Assembly (NCBI GenBank): GCA_029547705.1
Contig: JAKPOU010000050.1
Span: 1-64,000, forward strand
Reading direction: 5' to 3'
DNA: 64,000 bases
Source of the DNA: Bacteroidota bacterium
Lineage (GTDB): Bacteria; Bacteroidota; Bacteroidia; Bacteroidales; VadinHA17
The notes under the pieces are model-generated. The model was not told the origin of the DNA and did no database searches. It saw only the letters and a program-made list of their open reading frames with translations. The position numbers and the translations under genes were made by a program. Shown in pieces: positions 61,732 through 64,000 of the stretch (positions are counted from its first letter, which is position 1; every line of letters begins with the position of its first letter).

Positions 61732-63232
61732 TTTCTCTGTTGTGAGGGATCCTGAGGCTGATGAAGCGGGAAACCAGGAAGCCCGCCAGGAATATTGTCA
61801 TTGTTCCGAATACTATCGTCAGGTTAGTATGAAAGGGACTCCTGAATGCCAGACTTTTTCCTTCGGTGAAATAAAGAGGGGAGAGGCTCATCCAGATTAT
61901 TACCAGGACTCCGCATACAACACCCGTTACTGCATCTGCCTTTTTTGCTTTCCGCGAGAAATACCCCAGAAGGAACAAACCGAGCATTCCGCCGCTGAAG
62001 ATTGAAGCCAGAGACCACCATGCATCCAGGGCACTTTCAACTCCCACCAGGGCAAGGGCGATCAGGATTCCAAAAACACCTGTCAGGAATGAGGCTGTAT
62101 AAAGAACTCTCATGCATTGTTTTTCGCCGGCATTCCGGTTCAGATAGCGCTTGTAATAATCATTCATTACGATGGTTGCCGTACTGTTGAGGCTGGTTGA
62201 GACAGTGCTCATTCCGGCAGCAAAGATGGATGCTATCAGCAGTCCGGTTATTCCTGCCGGCAGACCTGTGGCAATGAAATAGGGAAAGACCCTGTCTGCC
62301 GCCCCGGTAGCGTGGAGTTCATCAGGCAGCAGTTCAGGCATGGCCGTGTAATAGGAAAAAAGAGCTGTTCCAATATAAAAGAACAGCAGGGAAACAGGAA
62401 TGTAGAGCATTGATCCGAACCATGCGGAGGCCTTTGCTTCCCTTTCGCTTCCCGTTGTCATATAACGCTGGATATAGTTCTGATCAATGCCGTAGTTCTG
62501 AAGGTTGATAAAAAGTCCGTAGACCAGCACCACCCAGAAAGTTGACTGGGAAAGGCTTGATCCAAGGCTTCCGAGACTGAATTTGTTGTTTTCCACTGCA
62601 ATTCTGAAAAGCTGACCCGGCCCCTCTGGCATGGAAAAGGTCAGTATGACGGAACATATGAGGGCACCGGTGATGAGAATGATGCCCTGTACAGTATCAG
62701 TCCATATGACGGCCTTTATTCCCCCCAGCATGGTATAGATCACCACCATCAGGCCCGTAAGGATTATCACGGTTTTTACATTCCATCCGAAAAGTGCATT
62801 GATAGGAAGTGCAAGAAGCATCAGTATGGCCCCGGTGCGCATCAGCTGGGTAAGTATATAGCATGCTGAAGCATAGATTCTTGCCCAGGCCCCGAACCGT
62901 TGTTCAAGATAATAATAGGCTGATATGTTTCCGATACTCCTGTAGAGGGGAATGAAAAACCTGATTGTCATTATAGTGGCAAAGGGAATTGAAAGACTGA
63001 AAACAAAAGCATTCCAGTTTGTTGCATAGGCCTTACCGGGTAGTCCGAGGAAACTTATGCTGCTTACAAAAGTTGCAAAGATTGACATTCCGACAACCCA
63101 GGCAGGAAGCTTGCCGCCCGCAGCCGTGAACTGATCTGTTGTCCTGTTTTTGAAATAGAAACTGATTCCAAAAATAATGTTCCCCAGGGTAAGAGTGAAA
63201 AATACTATGGAATCAAGCAGAGGAAGCTTCAT
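61712..63232 (-). CDS. sodium:solute symporter (SSS family)
   Basis: A 506-residue integral membrane carrier with about 13 hydrophobic segments of the PF00474 family. Recognisable parts are SIFATFVSSISFLGLPGKAY near residue 53, TGLMVVIYTMLGGIKAVIWTDTVQG near 160-185, and ASIFAAGMSTVSTSLNSTATIV near 340. It couples Na+ to uptake of a sugar, sialic acid or organic acid in the inner membrane. It is followed on the same strand by the sialidase-like gene. The C-terminal tail is encoded by tandem repeat units. Confidence 0.9.
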   Translation of the reverse strand: MKLPLLDSIVFFTLTLGNIIFGISFYFKNRTTDQFTAAGGKLPAWVVGMSIFATFVSSISFLGLPGKAYATNWNAFVFSLSIPFATIMTIRFFIPLYRSIGNISAYYYLEQRFGAWARIYASACYILTQLMRTGAILMLLALPINALFGWNVKTVIILTGLMVVIYTMLGGIKAVIWTDTVQGIILITGALICSVILTFSMPEGPGQLFRIAVENNKFSLGSLGSSLSQSTFWVVLVYGLFINLQNYGIDQNYIQRYMTTGSEREAKASAWFGSMLYIPVSLLFFYIGTALFSYYTAMPELLPDELHATGAADRVFPYFIATGLPAGITGLLIASIFAAGMSTVSTSLNSTATIVMNDYYKRYLNRNAGEKQCMRVLYTASFLTGVFGILIALALVGVESALDAWWSLASIFSGGMLGLFLLGYFSRKAKKADAVTGVVCGVLVIIWMSLSPLYFTEGKSLAFRSPFHTNLTIVFGTMTIFLAGFLVSRFISLRIPHNRENNKINT

Positions 63233-63464
63233 CGGAAATAAATATTAATAAAGATACGTAGTTTATTTGCGCTTAAACTTACAATTTATATCTTAGTTTT
63301 GTAAACAGACATCGATTTTAAACCCATGCCAGTATTGAAATGAAAAACCATAACTTCCCTGACAGTACCGGTACCGGCAGAAATCAGGATATGACATAAC
63401 AAACAATACGGCAATGGCAGTAATTTCTACAAAAAGATAAGCCCGGAACAGAATAGTATGGTTT

Positions 63465-64000
63465 ATGGACAAGGGATATTTTAAGTCGGATACATATGTT
63501 ACTTCCGAAGACAGCCTCGGATCATGGCGGAAAATATACCGCCACAACAGATTATATTTCACGCTTAAATTTATAAATATTATTTTCAGGACCAGGAGGG
63601 AGGCCAGAAAAGGGATATATGATGACAAGGCCTGGGAAGAATCTTCCTTTTACATATTCAGGTTCATAGAAAAATCGGGAGGCAGGTTCAACATTTCCGG
63701 GATGAGTAACATTTCCGTAACGGAAGAACCCGTGTTGTTCATTGCCAACCACATGAGCACTCTTGAAACAATGATACTTCCATGTATCATTTCGCCTCTG
63801 AGGAAAGTCACTTTCGTGGTTAAGGAAAATCTCGTCAGCCATCCTCTTTTTGGTGATGTGATGAAATCGAGGGACCCGATTATTGTCGGACGCACCGATC
63901 CCAGGAAAGATCTCGAGGCTGTGATGAACGGCGGGATGGAATTACTGTCAAGGGGAATTTCAATAGTTATTTTTCCCCAGAGTACAAGGAATATCATTTT
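63465..64000 (+). CDS. PlsC-like acyltransferase, cut by the window end
   Basis: A frame opens at the ATG at 63465 (MDKGYFKSDTYVTSEDSL) and is still open at 64000, giving 178 residues so far. It shows the four-block order of 1-acylglycerol-3-phosphate acyltransferases: VLFIANHMSTLETM for block I (His-x4-Glu rather than the usual Asp), VGRTDPRKDL in block II, and VIFPQSTRN for block III (usually FPEGTRS). An N-terminal segment LYFTLKFINIIFRTRRE resembles a membrane-surface helix. It probably acylates a lysophospholipid or related acceptor. Minus-strand frames over it are antisense. Confidence 0.8.
   Translation, partial: MDKGYFKSDTYVTSEDSLGSWRKIYRHNRLYFTLKFINIIFRTRREARKGIYDDKAWEESSFYIFRFIEKSGGRFNISGMSNISVTEEPVLFIANHMSTLETMILPCIISPLRKVTFVVKENLVSHPLFGDVMKSRDPIIVGRTDPRKDLEAVMNGGMELLSRGISIVIFPQSTRNII

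Noticed and set aside
61712-63232. Dedicated sialic-acid utilisation locus with the sialidase-like gene
   Set aside because: No NanA, NanE or NanK homologue is in the window and the propeller lacks a certain Arg triad, so the sugar cannot be named.
63293-63997. Minus-strand frames at the right edge
   Set aside because: They are antisense to the plus-strand acyltransferase frame, which shows ordered PlsC motifs.

Overview
The window reads as chromosomal DNA of a free-living or gut-type member of the Bacteroidota, most likely Bacteroidales-related and anaerobic to microaerobic. The evidence is a SusC/SusD pair, Gld-type ABC genes, many secreted or lipid-anchored carbohydrate enzymes, Bacteroidota-style promoter elements (TAnnTTTG at -7) and weak Shine-Dalgarno sequences. 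The assignment rests on gene families, not on a marker-gene phylogeny.

Layout. 0-1.7 kb: two small lipoproteins and an intergenic zone. 1.7-4.3 kb: an intact IS21-family element (istA/istB) with 5-bp target duplications, sitting in the T-tract of an intrinsic terminator. 4.6-12.6 kb: an acyl-activating enzyme, a cupin, a UPF0371/DUF1846 protein, a ceramidase-like lipoprotein, a Tat-exported DegT-type aminotransferase, a DUF1080 lipoprotein and a SiaC-like protein. 12.9-17.1 kb: an ABC operon of GldA/GldF/GldG type plus a DUF4340 protein. 17.2-28.5 kb: secreted carbohydrate metabolism (second ceramidase-like protein, GH172/DUF2961, two Gfo/Idh/MocA oxidoreductases, a Tat-exported TIM-barrel isomerase, a TolB-like propeller, a GH95 fucosidase).

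28.7-32.3 kb: a tightly coupled four-gene operon for corrinoid- and tetrahydrofolate-dependent methyl transfer (corrinoid protein, methyl-THF:corrinoid methyltransferase, a MetV-MetF fusion, a stand-alone MetH-type activation domain). A RACE-type corrinoid activator lies apart at 54.7 kb. No methyl acceptor, homocysteine-binding domain or CO dehydrogenase/acetyl-CoA synthase is in the window. 32.5-41.3 kb: a SusC/SusD locus with a Gfo/Idh oxidoreductase and two DUF6807 proteins. 41.7-45.6 kb: a LacI-family regulator with xylB and xylA. Identical 12-bp palindromes lie in front of the regulator gene and on the -33 element of the predicted susC promoter, which ties uptake to xylose metabolism.

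45.6-48.2 kb: an oxidative-stress group (OsmC, peroxiredoxin, ferritin-like Dps-type protein, cysteine-free PerR-like regulator with a cluster of palindromes upstream). 49.1-53.8 kb: an ECF sigma factor, a membrane TPR protein overlapping it, a TPR-CHAT protease-like protein and a 62-residue peptide with a Gly-Gly motif. This is the best candidate here for an uncharacterised signalling or peptide-processing system. 54.5 kb: tRNA-Lys(CUU). 56.3-64 kb: a DUF5916 outer-membrane protein, an SDR divergent from a steroid 5-alpha-reductase-like membrane enzyme, a BNR-repeat sialidase-like protein, a sodium/solute symporter, and a PlsC-like acyltransferase cut by the window end.

Short tandem repeats of 15-17 bp recur at gene boundaries. 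At three places (17.07, 23.07 and 61.7 kb) the repeat array includes the stop codon of the adjoining gene.
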